The notes beneath the pieces were generated by a model. That model was not told the origin of the DNA. It searched no databases and was given only the letters and a program-made list of their open reading frames with translations. Below are positions 1 to 7,832 of a stretch of 30,754 nt of DNA, piece by piece (position 1 is the stretch's first letter; each line of letters starts with the position of its first letter). The translations under genes and the position numbers were made by a program. This DNA comes from a virus, in IMG/VR virus record IMGVR_UViG_3300046810_000094, positions 1-30,754 of that record. One strand, given 5' to 3'.

Positions 1-1
1 G

Positions 2-937
2 AGAAAGGAGAAAAGGGTTCAGGCCCTTGAGGAGAGCGGCTACACATTCCGCCGCGTGTATGAGGAGTGGTTCGCCTTCCGCAAAGGAAAGCTGACGCCG
101 GGCACCTTGCGGGTGATAAGCAACGCCATGGAACTGGACTGGCTGCCGGTCTTCGGTAGCCGGCAGATCAACTCGATAACCCGTTCGGACATCGTGAGCA
201 TCGTCCGCCGGATAGAGAAGCGCGGATCAGTCGCGACCGCAGTGAAGACACGGCAGCTGATGGGGCAGGTTTTCCGGTACGCGATCGCTACCGGAGTTAT
301 CACAGTCAACCCCACGGCAGAAATGCACGCAGTCACGGAGAAGATCGGACAGCATCAGCCGCACCCGTTTCTGCCCATCAGCGAGTTGCCGAAGACGCTG
401 GCGACGATTAACGCCGCGAATGTTGGCCAGCAGATCAAGTCGGCCTTCATGCTCATGCTTTATTCAGCAGCACGCCCGGGCGAGGTTCGGCACGCCGAAT
501 GGTCGGAAATCGATCTGGACTCGGCCACCTGGACCATACCGGCAAGCAAAATGAAGATGCGCCGTAACCATGCCGTGCCCCTCCCGACGCAGGCGGTTGA
601 GCTACTGAAGACCATGCTTCCCCTAACCGGGCATCTGCAGTACGTGTTTGTGAACCGGACCGACAACAAGCGGCCGATCGGCACCAATTATGCGAACGGG
701 GTGATCGAGCAGTGCGGGTTGACCGGCATACAGTCCCCGCACGGATTCAGGCATCTGTTCTCAACCGAGATGAACCACAAGGGTTACAACCGAGACTGGA
801 TCGAGCGACAACTGGCGCACGCGGACACCAGCATCATCCGCGACGTCTACAACCATGCCACGTACCTTGAGCAGCGCCGGGACATGATGCAGGAATGGGC
901 GGACATCATCACGAAGGCCGCCAAGGGTAAGGTGTGA
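2..937 (+). CDS. int: Tyrosine-recombinase integrase, P4 type, 5'-truncated by the window edge
   Basis: This is a site-specific recombinase that would integrate and excise the prophage. The frame is open to the first bases of the window, so the N-terminal arm-binding part is missing; the GTG at 56 is only the first in-frame start inside the window. The core-binding domain is followed by the catalytic domain: the first Arg lies in ARPGEVRHAEW, the H-x-x-R box in HGFRHLF, then HA in QLAHAD, and the nucleophile Tyr in DVYNHATYLEQRR. The tail LEQRRDMMQEWADII is typical of P4-like integrases. Full-length relatives are about 400 residues, so roughly 80-100 residues are probably absent. It converges with the S24 peptidase gene, with only 34 nt between stops. 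No attachment core can be recognised inside the window; it probably lies just to the left. Confidence 0.95.
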   Translation, partial: RKEKRVQALEESGYTFRRVYEEWFAFRKGKLTPGTLRVISNAMELDWLPVFGSRQINSITRSDIVSIVRRIEKRGSVATAVKTRQLMGQVFRYAIATGVITVNPTAEMHAVTEKIGQHQPHPFLPISELPKTLATINAANVGQQIKSAFMLMLYSAARPGEVRHAEWSEIDLDSATWTIPASKMKMRRNHAVPLPTQAVELLKTMLPLTGHLQYVFVNRTDNKRPIGTNYANGVIEQCGLTGIQSPHGFRHLFSTEMNHKGYNRDWIERQLAHADTSIIRDVYNHATYLEQRRDMMQEWADIITKAAKGKV

Positions 938-971
938 GCTTGCGTAATGCAGACCACCTTCACCTTCATGC

Positions 972-1310
972 TCAATTCCTGTCGTGGTCCCGGATACTGT
1001 AGGTGACCACGCCCCATACCTCGAATTCATCGTTCTCAAGGATGTAGCGCGCCGGGTATTTGGGATTCGCCGACGTCAGCACTGGCATTCCGTCGACGAA
1101 CGACAGGTATTTCACCAGCGGATCGCGGTTGACCAGGGCAATCACGACTCTGCCGGCGGCAGGCTCCATGCCTTTATCCACGATCAGGATGTCACCGGAA
1201 AAGATTCCGGCACCCTGCATGCTGTCGCCTTCCACCTTTATTAGGTAGGTGCCAGGGGCTCGGATGTTGAGTAGCTGGTCGAGGGAGATTTTCTGCTGAT
1301 CGAAAAGCAT
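972..1310 (-). CDS. S24 peptidase-fold protein, UmuD'-like (HumD-like)
   Basis: This 112-residue protein matches the processed UmuD' form of UmuD, the accessory subunit of error-prone DNA polymerase V. Ser30 in VEGDSMQGAGI and Lys67 in DPLVKYL form the Ser/Lys dyad, and their 37-residue spacing equals that in UmuD (Ser60/Lys97). The roughly 24-residue N-terminal arm with the self-cleavage site is absent: the ATG at 1310 starts directly with MLFDQQKISLDQLL, aligning just after the UmuD cleavage point. Phage P1 HumD is a known UmuD'-type phage protein. No umuC-like gene follows; the next gene is the convergent integrase. A canonical LexA box lies 15-30 nt upstream of the start. A shortened S24 repressor is the less likely alternative, because there is no helix-turn-helix. 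Confidence 0.85.
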   Translation of the reverse strand: MLFDQQKISLDQLLNIRAPGTYLIKVEGDSMQGAGIFSGDILIVDKGMEPAAGRVVIALVNRDPLVKYLSFVDGMPVLTSANPKYPARYILENDEFEVWGVVTYSIRDHDRN

Positions 1311-1324
1311 GGCTAAGCTCGTAA

Positions 1325-1340
1325 CTGTATATTCGTACAG
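1325..1340 (-). promoter_or_regulatory. LexA (SOS) box of the UmuD'-like gene
   Basis: The sequence CTGTATATTCGTACAG fits CTGT-N8-ACAG exactly. It lies just upstream of the start codon at 1310. On the minus strand a possible promoter has a -35 TTGACC and, after 17 bp, a weak -10 TTAACT that abuts the box, so LexA binding would block transcription until DNA damage. Confidence 0.85.
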
Positions 1341-1369
1341 TTAACGAGACTCGCAGGGGTGGGTCAATA

Positions 1370-1385
1370 CTGTATAGGATGACCG
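1370..1385 (-). promoter_or_regulatory. Degenerate second LexA-like box
   Basis: CTGT-ATAGGATG-ACCG has one intact half-site and one mismatch in the other. It sits 45 bp from the canonical box, upstream of the predicted -35. Tandem LexA sites usually tighten repression. The second half overlaps the hairpin at 1382-1406, so the match may be chance. Confidence 0.35.
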
Positions 1386-1406
1386 CTGACAGATGACGTC
1401 AGCGGT
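1382..1406. other. 9-bp inverted repeat between the zinc-ribbon and UmuD'-like genes
   Basis: ACCGCTGAC and GTCAGCGGT form a perfect 9-bp stem around a 7-nt loop, and TGACGTCA at 1394-1401 is a palindrome within it. There is no run of T on the minus strand and only a short TTT on the plus strand, so it is at best a weak terminator for the zinc-ribbon transcript; a protein-binding site is equally possible. Confidence 0.45.
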
Positions 1407-1471
1407 TTCGCTTGTTGAGCGCGGTGCTCAAGCTGAGCGGTGGGGCTATTGCGGGGTGTTGCGCAACCGGA

Positions 1472-1663
1472 TTAGTCGCGTAGGTACCAAACCGCAGACG
1501 CTGGAAGCGCAGCGATGACTGACTGGCAAGTCACCGATCCGCACAAGATCATAGCGATTGGCTTTTCAGAGTTTCTCACCTCTTCATGGCTGAAGGCCAC
1601 AAAGTCAGTGCTGCCGCATTTTGGGCATTTTGGGGTGTATTCACTAGCAGGCTTGCGGTCCAA
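1472..1663 (-). CDS. Small zinc-ribbon protein
   Basis: This 63-residue protein of unknown function has two cysteine pairs: CPKC near residues 13-16 and C-x4-C in LCGSVTC near residues 41-46. They can form a single zinc ribbon, as in many short phage proteins that touch DNA or RNA polymerase. The start is a TTG codon at 1663, chosen because AAGGAGA lies 8 nt upstream of it; no ATG gives this arrangement. It shares orientation with the UmuD'-like gene but is separated from it by about 160 nt with an inverted repeat. The specific role cannot be read from the sequence. Confidence 0.7.
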   Translation of the reverse strand: MDRKPASEYTPKCPKCGSTDFVAFSHEEVRNSEKPIAMILCGSVTCQSVIAALPASAVWYLRD

Positions 1664-1940
1664 TTTCGTATCTCCTTATCCAGCCGTCGCGCCGGACCGA
1701 CTTCATACCTCAAATATCCTTCGCTTTCCACCTATTCTGACCAACCTTCGCGGCATCGTTTAGATGGTCGGTCGTGCATATCGGCGGCGATTTTTGCGCG
1801 AAGGCTTGCCAGGCTGTATTCTGCGCACCTGCCAAACACCAGACGATTACGCCGAAACGAGCCATACAACGGCCATTGGCGAGCCGTGCGAGCAATGAAA
1901 GCTTTCACGGCCGGATGCACATGCGATTTAGGAGCGACAA
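1664..1940. promoter_or_regulatory. 277-nt intergenic region between the zinc-ribbon gene and the glycosyltransferase genes
   Basis: I see no convincing gene here. The minus strand holds the AAGGAGA ribosome site of the zinc-ribbon gene. On the plus strand a weak promoter candidate for the glycosyltransferase operon is TTGCGC (1794-1799), 17 bp, TATTCT (1817-1822). AGGAG at about 1930-1934 is the ribosome site of the gene starting at 1941. The short ORFs here overlap one another in several frames and lack ribosome sites. Confidence 0.4.
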
Positions 1941-3227
1941 ATGCTTAAGGAAGTACCGAAGCCGGAAGCCCCTGCGGCCAAACTCAGCCTTCAGGAAACG
2001 CTTCATAAGATTAGGCCCGATATTGATCTTGAAACCGTTATCGGCCTGATCATTGATGAGGCAAGCTACTACAGGGATAACAAGGATGTGCAGCGGGCCG
2101 GTGCTCGGGCTGTCAATCATTACTATAAGTTTGGCGAGAAAGAGAAGCGCAAGTTCACCTTGCCTCGCCTGGGGTTCACCCGAACCCTGACGCCAAGCGT
2201 CGTCACGCGCGGTCGGACGCTGTATTACACAACCGCAACCAGCGACAACGCATCGTGGCTGTATCGCTGCGTCTTCCCCTTCAAAACCGATGGGGTCCAG
2301 AGCAATGACATTTTCATGTCAGGCACAAACCTGCTGAGCACCATTCTTATTGCGGTCTTCTCTTCGAAGAAGATTGTCATGATGCGGCCAATTTACACGC
2401 CAACAACGGTGTATCTGATCCAGCTGTGCCGGCGGATAGGCGTTCACGTCCAGTTCGATTACGACGACCTGCTGCTGCCTGAGTTTGCAAGGCAGAGAGG
2501 AGCTTGCCGCTCTGGCCTGCGCGGGCACAAAGAGGATTTCAGCGAATCGCTGAAGCAATCTTCACTCGCTTCGCATGCCGAATCCTTCACATGCTCCACA
2601 GAGGCTATTGCCGCCGAGCTCAGGAAAATAAACCCGAATGTGGAAGTGCGGAAAAACAAACTTCCGGTTTCCATGTTCGAGGATCAGATTGAGATGCTCG
2701 CCAGGGTGAAGTCAAAAACCCCTGAGCATCGGAAGCTGAGAATCCTCTATTTGTCTGGCAGCAACACCCACAAGCGCGACTTCTCGACCATCATGGGTCC
2801 GCTGGTCAGGATCGCTCAGGAATATCCTGACCGGTTCTCCCTGACATTCATGGGTAGCCTGTCGGATTACTCCGGCCTGTTTCGCACGTTAGGTGTCCAG
2901 TCCGACGTCAAGCCTTCGGTGGATTTTTCGGAAATGCTCAAGATAATTCGAGAGCACGATGTTGTTCTCGTGCCTCTGGAGTTCAGTGTTTTCAACCACT
3001 GCAAGTCAAACATCAAGTACGTAGAGAGTGCATGCCAGGGCGTTCCGGTGATTGCAAGCTCGGTGGCCGAGTTCGCTTCCTCCATAAAAAACGGAGTGAA
3101 CGGCTGGCTTTGTGATGATGAGCATCAGTGGTATGACACCCTGAAAAAGGTAGTCCTAAAGCCGAGGTTGACGGTTGACTGTGGTGTCAGGGCGTTCGCG
3201 CACGCAAAAGCGGAGTACAGCGTATGA
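1941..3227 (+). CDS. GT-B glycosyltransferase (family 4-like), probable surface polysaccharide modification
   Basis: A 428-residue protein of the GT-B glycosyltransferase type. Near residues 20-70, YYRDNKDV...HYYKFGEKEKR resembles the short D-x-YY...DV...HY...G-x-E-x-R segment found ahead of many bacterial glycosyltransferase domains. The C-terminal half carries the nucleotide-sugar site: VVLVPLEFS, then SNIKYVESACQGVPVIASS, a standard E-x-x-x-G-x-P-V-I-A block, then NGVNGWL. The start at 1941 is supported by AGGAG about 7 nt upstream. It overlaps the next gene by ATGA, so the two are co-translated. It runs opposite to the late operon and appears lower in GC than the tail genes, which suggests an acquired cargo gene. 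Donor sugar and acceptor are unknown. No GtrA/GtrB flippase partner is present, so it is not a classic gtr cassette. Confidence 0.75.
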   Translation: MLKEVPKPEAPAAKLSLQETLHKIRPDIDLETVIGLIIDEASYYRDNKDVQRAGARAVNHYYKFGEKEKRKFTLPRLGFTRTLTPSVVTRGRTLYYTTATSDNASWLYRCVFPFKTDGVQSNDIFMSGTNLLSTILIAVFSSKKIVMMRPIYTPTTVYLIQLCRRIGVHVQFDYDDLLLPEFARQRGACRSGLRGHKEDFSESLKQSSLASHAESFTCSTEAIAAELRKINPNVEVRKNKLPVSMFEDQIEMLARVKSKTPEHRKLRILYLSGSNTHKRDFSTIMGPLVRIAQEYPDRFSLTFMGSLSDYSGLFRTLGVQSDVKPSVDFSEMLKIIREHDVVLVPLEFSVFNHCKSNIKYVESACQGVPVIASSVAEFASSIKNGVNGWLCDDEHQWYDTLKKVVLKPRLTVDCGVRAFAHAKAEYSV

Positions 3228-4414
3228 GCCGGAAGAACCGTCCAGTGAACAAGGGCGCAGCCCAAAGCCCTGCGATCACCAAAACCGACAGCGTCCTGGC
3301 CGACGTGTACAGCAAGAAAACGGTCGCACAGCAGAAGGAATACAAAGCCGGCGCTGTCACGGGCTCAATTCACCCTTTGGATCGAGTATTGGAGGGAGAA
3401 TTTATTCTCTATGTCGCTGCCAACCCGTCACAGGTGGAGATGGCTTGCGCGATGTCGGAGAGCAGCAGGTTCAACTCCTACATCTATAGCGAAGGGTTTG
3501 ACTTCTACGACCTGTCGCTCGACTACAAGCGCGCTGAGTTCCTGGGCTCATTGAAGAACGTTGCTGCAATCCTCAAGAGGATCACTCGCATCGTCACCTA
3601 TATTGGCCAGGTGAATTCCAACATTCGCAAGGAGTACCGGAATCTCCTGTCTGCAGCTCTGAAGCTGGAAATCCCGATTATCGAGCTGCCTCACGGCCTG
3701 ATCCAGTCTGGCTATAACCTCGACGATGACTCGCGCTTCATTGACCTGTCGTCCTACTATGAAGGCATCGGAAAGAGTCTGCCTTCAATCGCTTCCATGC
3801 GGTTGACCTGGTATGGCGAGAACAGCGTTGGGTACCCACGCCATAACGCGTTCAAGAACTTCAAGGACAAGATCGTCCCTCGCTACACAGTGATCACCAC
3901 AAACACGAACTGGTTCCTGTACTCCGTCGAGGACAAGCGCCACTTCTTCAACGTGGTGTTCAAGTTCGCCGAGAGGCACCCTAACCGGATCTTCATCTGG
4001 TCGCCTCATCCTGCTGAGTCGAATGAACAGACCTACTCCAACCATGTGATCCCGCTGCGCCCGGCGAACGTGCTTACGTACGGACTGACAAAAGACATCT
4101 TTTTCGATGGCATCGAAGGATCAAACGACCTCATCGCCTACTGTGAAGACGGGATCTCGACTCTCAGCACTTGCATCCTCGAGTACGAAATCCACAAGAA
4201 GAACGTTCAAGTGTTCTCTACTGTTGGAGTCGAGAACATATTGAGCGCCTTCACAAGCTGCAAAACGTTCGAATCCATTGACGAACTGAGCGAAAGCTCG
4301 GAGCCAGTAATCACTGGCATGCTTGAGGACTACAACAACGAACGGTTCGACGAGCTGGTGGCGATGGCGCCGAAGAGTGATCCTCGGAACAGTATTTACT
4401 TGGACCTTGCCTGA
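3224..4414 (+). CDS. Putative polysaccharide biosynthesis transferase (GT-B/CDP-glycerol transferase-like fold)
   Basis: A 396-residue protein coupled to the preceding glycosyltransferase by an ATGA overlap. I do not recognise a precise family. Features seen are IIELPHGLIQSGYNL near residue 150, IFIWSPHPAESN near residue 265, and a late DLIAYCEDGISTLSTCILE block near residue 310 followed by KKNVQVFS. The order PHG..., HP..., D-[LI]-I-x-Y-x-D-x-[IS]-S-T matches the layout of CDP-glycerol glycerophosphotransferase and capsule-transferase folds. The first 50 residues are basic and low-complexity. It converges on Rz with a 19-nt overlap of the 3' ends and no terminator between. Probably acts with its neighbour on lipopolysaccharide or another surface glycan; glycosylation of a phage protein is an alternative. 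Confidence 0.55.
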   Translation: MSRKNRPVNKGAAQSPAITKTDSVLADVYSKKTVAQQKEYKAGAVTGSIHPLDRVLEGEFILYVAANPSQVEMACAMSESSRFNSYIYSEGFDFYDLSLDYKRAEFLGSLKNVAAILKRITRIVTYIGQVNSNIRKEYRNLLSAALKLEIPIIELPHGLIQSGYNLDDDSRFIDLSSYYEGIGKSLPSIASMRLTWYGENSVGYPRHNAFKNFKDKIVPRYTVITTNTNWFLYSVEDKRHFFNVVFKFAERHPNRIFIWSPHPAESNEQTYSNHVIPLRPANVLTYGLTKDIFFDGIEGSNDLIAYCEDGISTLSTCILEYEIHKKNVQVFSTVGVENILSAFTSCKTFESIDELSESSEPVITGMLEDYNNERFDELVAMAPKSDPRNSIYLDLA

Positions 4415-4920
4415 TTGCCCGCGCTTTTCAGCGAGTCGTAGGATCTTTGGCAGGCCAGTCCGGCCCGACGACTTGCTGTAAGCGCTGCCGCCAGTTCGCC
4501 CGCATATCCATCAGCTTCTGATCGCAGGTCGGCGAGCAAATCGGCAAGGTCTGCGATTGTCTTGCCTCGCTCGGCAAGTCGGGTATTGAGGGCGGCTCGA
4601 TCGGCAAGCAGCTTTGTGGTTTGCTCACGCAGGCTGTCAACGTCAGCGCGCTGCTCAGCAGCAAGAGCATCATCTTCTTGTTTCTGGTCGGCTGCATCTT
4701 GGCGCACCTGGTCAATGTCGCGTTGGCGTTGCTGTTCAGTTTCGCGGGCTTTCTCGCTGGCCTTGGCTGCCTTCGTGGCGATTTCTGCCTTGTAGTCGGA
4801 AAGCTCGGTGCGCGCATCGCTGAGCCGCAGCGTCTGGTAACCCAGTCCTATAGCCAGCACCGCCATCACGGCACCGACCACCCAAACCCAGGCCGGGACG
4901 AGCTTTATCGCGGCGATCAC
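4396..4920 (-). CDS. Rz: Rz-like inner-membrane spanin
   Basis: A 174-residue i-spanin that disrupts the outer membrane at the end of lysis together with Rz1. It has one N-terminal transmembrane segment (VWVVGAVMAVLAIGLGY, residues 12-28) and then a long Ala/Gln/Glu-rich coiled coil over most of the periplasmic part, ending near residue 140. It lies directly after the endolysin with a 4-nt overlap, and Rz1 is embedded in another frame. The two features together make the call firm. The C-terminal end overlaps the convergent transferase gene. Confidence 0.88.
   Translation of the reverse strand: MIAAIKLVPAWVWVVGAVMAVLAIGLGYQTLRLSDARTELSDYKAEIATKAAKASEKARETEQQRQRDIDQVRQDAADQKQEDDALAAEQRADVDSLREQTTKLLADRAALNTRLAERGKTIADLADLLADLRSEADGYAGELAAALTASRRAGLACQRSYDSLKSAGNQARSK
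4428..4697 (-). CDS. Rz1: Rz1-like outer-membrane spanin lipoprotein, embedded in Rz
   Basis: This 89-residue ORF lies wholly inside Rz in another frame. It starts MQPTRNKKMMLLLLSSALTL and runs into the lipobox LTAC, with the lipidated Cys at residue 22. The mature part is Pro- and Cys-containing (PIEPPSIPDLP) and ends in a short helical stretch that would bind the Rz coiled coil. The start at 4697 is preferred because AGGTG lies about 7 nt upstream; ATG codons at 4676 or 4673 are alternatives. The frame stays open further upstream to 4817, but that part lacks a signal sequence and is only the Rz shadow. Confidence 0.87.
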   Translation of the reverse strand: MQPTRNKKMMLLLLSSALTLTACVSKPQSCLPIEPPSIPDLPSEARQSQTLPICSPTCDQKLMDMRANWRQRLQQVVGPDWPAKDPTTR

Positions 4921-5426
4921 GCCAGCACCCCGCCAGCCGCCACGTAGCGGTCAAGTAGGTCCTGCGTTCCGTGCTCGCGCTGACCGTACCCGGCCCCGGG
5001 CAGGCTCGCCCATATATTCCGGCACTTGGCGATGGCCGACTCAATGCGCCCAGCCTTGATGTCGCCCAAAGCGCTGCGCTCCTTAATAAGCTGCAGGGCC
5101 CAACGGTCCTGGCTGATCGGTCCGAAGTCGGGCAGCTTCAGTTGGTCACGGTAATGGGCGTAGTCCTTCAGCATGAACTGGTACCGGCCCGAGGCGTTCG
5201 ATGTCTGGCCGCTCCGACTGAACACTTTCGACTTGCGCCCGCCGGCGAACGGATGCGCGCTGTAGTCGCTGAACAGTTCCAGCACGCCATCAGTGCCGGT
5301 GACGATCACGTTGTAACCGTCATCGCTGCGGCGCAGGTTGTCGGAGCCCAATTCGGACCAGGCCAGCATGTCGAGGAAGGCCAACACATTCTGGCCGCCG
5401 GCCACATCAGGTGTAATTCGCGGCAT
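4917..5426 (-). CDS. Endolysin, lambda R-type lytic transglycosylase (GH104)
   Basis: A 169-residue murein-degrading enzyme. FLDMLAWSE at residues 17-25 matches lambda R, with Glu25 at the place of the catalytic Glu19. DGYNVIVTG, FSDYSAHP, ASGRYQFM, and NIWASLPGAGYGQREH are all shared with lambda R in the same order. There is no signal peptide or transmembrane segment, so release needs a holin; the only holin candidate is far upstream at 27537-27758. GGAGAAAAG just ahead of the ATG supports the start. A hairpin with a run of T precedes the gene at 5444-5467. Confidence 0.95.
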   Translation of the reverse strand: MPRITPDVAGGQNVLAFLDMLAWSELGSDNLRRSDDGYNVIVTGTDGVLELFSDYSAHPFAGGRKSKVFSRSGQTSNASGRYQFMLKDYAHYRDQLKLPDFGPISQDRWALQLIKERSALGDIKAGRIESAIAKCRNIWASLPGAGYGQREHGTQDLLDRYVAAGGVLA

Positions 5427-5443
5427 TCACTTTTCTCCAGACG

Positions 5444-5467
5444 AAAAAAAGCCCCCATTTGGCGGGC
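5444..5467 (-). terminator. Terminator-like hairpin between tailspike and endolysin
   Basis: On the minus strand GCCCGCC-AAAT-GGGGGC is followed by seven T. The stem is GC-rich but imperfect. It would reduce, not stop, transcription into the lysis genes unless the polymerase is antiterminated. Confidence 0.6.
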
Positions 5468-5484
5468 AATGGTTCATGTGTGTG

Positions 5485-7776
5485 TTAGGTCAGGCTGGCA
5501 GTATCGTCCGGAATTTCCCATGCTGTTCCATTGAAGTAGCAGTGGAAAACACGGAAGTTGTTCGCTCCAGCTGCACCTGCTGGCAGCGTCTTGATCTGCG
5601 TTGGCGAACCGGTGGAGGCGCCGCTATAAATGTTGAAGGTCGAGTTCGAACCACCAATCTGCCGCAGGATAATCGTGCACTTGTCACCCAGAACTGCCGA
5701 GACCGTATCCAGATAGTGCGCACCTACATAGGCACCAGCGCCCGCAACAAGGCTTTCTTTGATGATTGGCGCATCAACCCGAGGCTTGATGTTCCGCGTG
5801 AACGCAGCGTTCCTGTTGGCAACCACGCTGAACTCTGGAACAGCTGTTGATGTTGCCGGAAGCTTGATGCTTGATTTTTCCGCACCAGAGCCCGTGAACA
5901 CGATAGGGTTGATGCTTGGTGTTCCTCGCTCGTTGACGTTGTCTGCAAGCTTGAAGCGACTCACGGGGCCGACAAACTCAACCCAAGTACCAACCGTGTC
6001 ACCGCTAATACCCTTGAGAGTAACGCCTGCTGCAAGTCCTGCCGCAGAAGCCGAAACCTGTAGTGCCTTGGTGAGTGTCCCTATCTCTCCGCCACTGATT
6101 TCTTCTATCACAACATCGGGTGTATCCAGCAAAATTACGCCAACGCCAGCATCCGTGAAACCAGTACCTATCCGAGTTTGGACCTGGCCGATCGTAAGTC
6201 CAGCGCAGGAAGACGCCTCAATGGCGCCATAGCCTAGCCCGTGGGCCGCAAAGCTTGAGTCTCTGTAAAACTGGTTGGTACCGATGCTGATGTGCCGCCT
6301 ACGCTCCATTCGAATGCCACGATATGCGCAGTTGAGGTGATTGCCGTAAATGAATCCTCCTGGCTTCGATGGGTTCGAGTCGCAGATGATGCCTTCCCAC
6401 GACCCAACGATCTCTCCATCGTGTATGGAAAAGCCCTCGGCGTAGTCGGAGACTCGCAGGCCCGATCGGAGTCCGCGCATTTTGTAGGCTTCGACATTGA
6501 CGTTGACCACGCCTCGAAGACCTTTCAGCAAGATGCCGTTGTCTTGAACCTGTCCAGCATCCGCGTTTTGCGCAACGTAAAAGCCCTGAATGAAAAGCGT
6601 GGCGATATTAGCGCTCGCGCAATCACCGATGACAATGTTGTCGGCACAACCTGCCGCTCCCCGTACCGCGATGTTTTGGAATGCCCACCGTTGGCTTTTA
6701 TTGAAAGCCTCGATGTTCGCCGCAGTCTTGATAGCGGAAGCGGCAAAAGATCCAGTGTTGTACAGGGTAAGATGAGCTGCACCGCCGAGATTGTATGAGG
6801 TGGCCTTGTACGTAAACTCAATGCCAGTCGCCCCTGGCTCACCTGCGTAACTGAGCAGTGTTGCGCTTTCGCCAGCGCCAACTGGAAAAACGTTCCCGGG
6901 GAACTTGCTACCCGTGATGTTGAAGTTGCCGCGGGGAAAGTAAATTAGCCCGCCGCCAGTGTTTGATACTTCGTCAATAAGCGGCTGGAGGTGTGGGGTG
7001 GTGAGCGTTCCTCCGGGGACCACACCGTAATCGAGCACATTCACGCTCAGACTTTTGATCGAATCGATCAGCGCCTGAAGGTCTGATTGACGAGCAATCG
7101 TCGCCGGAAGCCAGTCTTCAATGATCAGACCATTGCTATCGGCCTGCGGGGTCTTGCCTGGTGCTGGGTCAAGGGTGAAGCGAGCATTGATCTCAGCTAC
7201 GGCAGCCAGGCTGTCGTTCGCGGTCCAGCCTTCAGCCTTATAGAGGTACTCGGCCTGATCCTCAGTGTTGAAATATCGATCACCCTCATGCAGCGGGAGT
7301 CCGTCATCCCGGGTGACCGGTGGGACAGCCGCTGGCTGGAGAAAGCCCGCTGTACGCGAGGTAGCAACATCAGCAGCGTCCTCTGCTGCCTGGGCGGCCT
7401 CGTTTGATGCAGTCAGGGCATCCTCGATTGCCTGAGATGACATGGCGGTCTTGCCAGTGTTGACGGCGGCGCCTGCCTGATTCTGCCAGACCGTATAGAT
7501 GGTGTTCGCGTCAGCGGACTGCACAAGGAAAATCCCGCCATCAGCGGTAGCGGCCAGACCGGCAGCCGGGGTCTGATAGATGGTGGTAGCGATGCTGATT
7601 TTTTCGGCGGCATCCGACTGAATTTCCAGGATGACTTGTTTCAGGTTCTGAATATTCCCTGAATCGGTAGGGATCGTTCCCGCTGCTACAGCATCGTTGG
7701 CAAACCGGAACAGGATGTTGCTACCGACTTCTGCTCTTACGGTGGCGATCTCGAGCCGCTGAGTCTGGTCAGCCAT
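5485..7776 (-). CDS. Tailspike with pectate-lyase-type beta-helix (putative depolymerase)
   Basis: A 763-residue receptor-binding spike. Residues 1-190 form a head-binding part: an Ala-rich linker (residues 117-140) and a short DGLPLHEGDRYFNTEDQ motif seen in phage tail appendages. At residues 246-290, NVLDYGVVPGG...LQPLIDEV...GGLIYFPRGNF is the signature opening of the Pectate_lyase_3 beta-helix, and repeats rich in Gly, Ile and Asn follow to about residue 620. A small C-terminal domain ends the protein and may be a trimerisation or carbohydrate-binding module. AAGGA 6-7 nt upstream supports the start. Spikes of this type often cleave O-antigen or exopolysaccharide; the enzymatic activity here is inference. 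Confidence 0.85.
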   Translation of the reverse strand: MADQTQRLEIATVRAEVGSNILFRFANDAVAAGTIPTDSGNIQNLKQVILEIQSDAAEKISIATTIYQTPAAGLAATADGGIFLVQSADANTIYTVWQNQAGAAVNTGKTAMSSQAIEDALTASNEAAQAAEDAADVATSRTAGFLQPAAVPPVTRDDGLPLHEGDRYFNTEDQAEYLYKAEGWTANDSLAAVAEINARFTLDPAPGKTPQADSNGLIIEDWLPATIARQSDLQALIDSIKSLSVNVLDYGVVPGGTLTTPHLQPLIDEVSNTGGGLIYFPRGNFNITGSKFPGNVFPVGAGESATLLSYAGEPGATGIEFTYKATSYNLGGAAHLTLYNTGSFAASAIKTAANIEAFNKSQRWAFQNIAVRGAAGCADNIVIGDCASANIATLFIQGFYVAQNADAGQVQDNGILLKGLRGVVNVNVEAYKMRGLRSGLRVSDYAEGFSIHDGEIVGSWEGIICDSNPSKPGGFIYGNHLNCAYRGIRMERRRHISIGTNQFYRDSSFAAHGLGYGAIEASSCAGLTIGQVQTRIGTGFTDAGVGVILLDTPDVVIEEISGGEIGTLTKALQVSASAAGLAAGVTLKGISGDTVGTWVEFVGPVSRFKLADNVNERGTPSINPIVFTGSGAEKSSIKLPATSTAVPEFSVVANRNAAFTRNIKPRVDAPIIKESLVAGAGAYVGAHYLDTVSAVLGDKCTIILRQIGGSNSTFNIYSGASTGSPTQIKTLPAGAAGANNFRVFHCYFNGTAWEIPDDTASLT

Positions 7777-7832
7777 GTGATTTCCTTGGGGCGAATTTGA
7801 TGAGCGCGACCAGGAGCGGTCGACGTATTGAG

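Noticed and set aside
1382-1406. Treating the 9-bp inverted repeat as a firm terminator
   Set aside because: No T-run follows on the minus strand and only a short TTT on the plus strand, so it is listed as an unassigned inverted repeat.
1710-2049. Several overlapping short frames upstream of the first glycosyltransferase
   Set aside because: They overlap each other on both strands and have no ribosome sites; the strong AGGAG belongs to the gene at 1941.
4562-4947. Plus-strand frames opposite Rz with hydrophobic stretches
   Set aside because: They arise from the Ala/Gln codons of the Rz coiled coil read in reverse; Rz and Rz1 explain the region.
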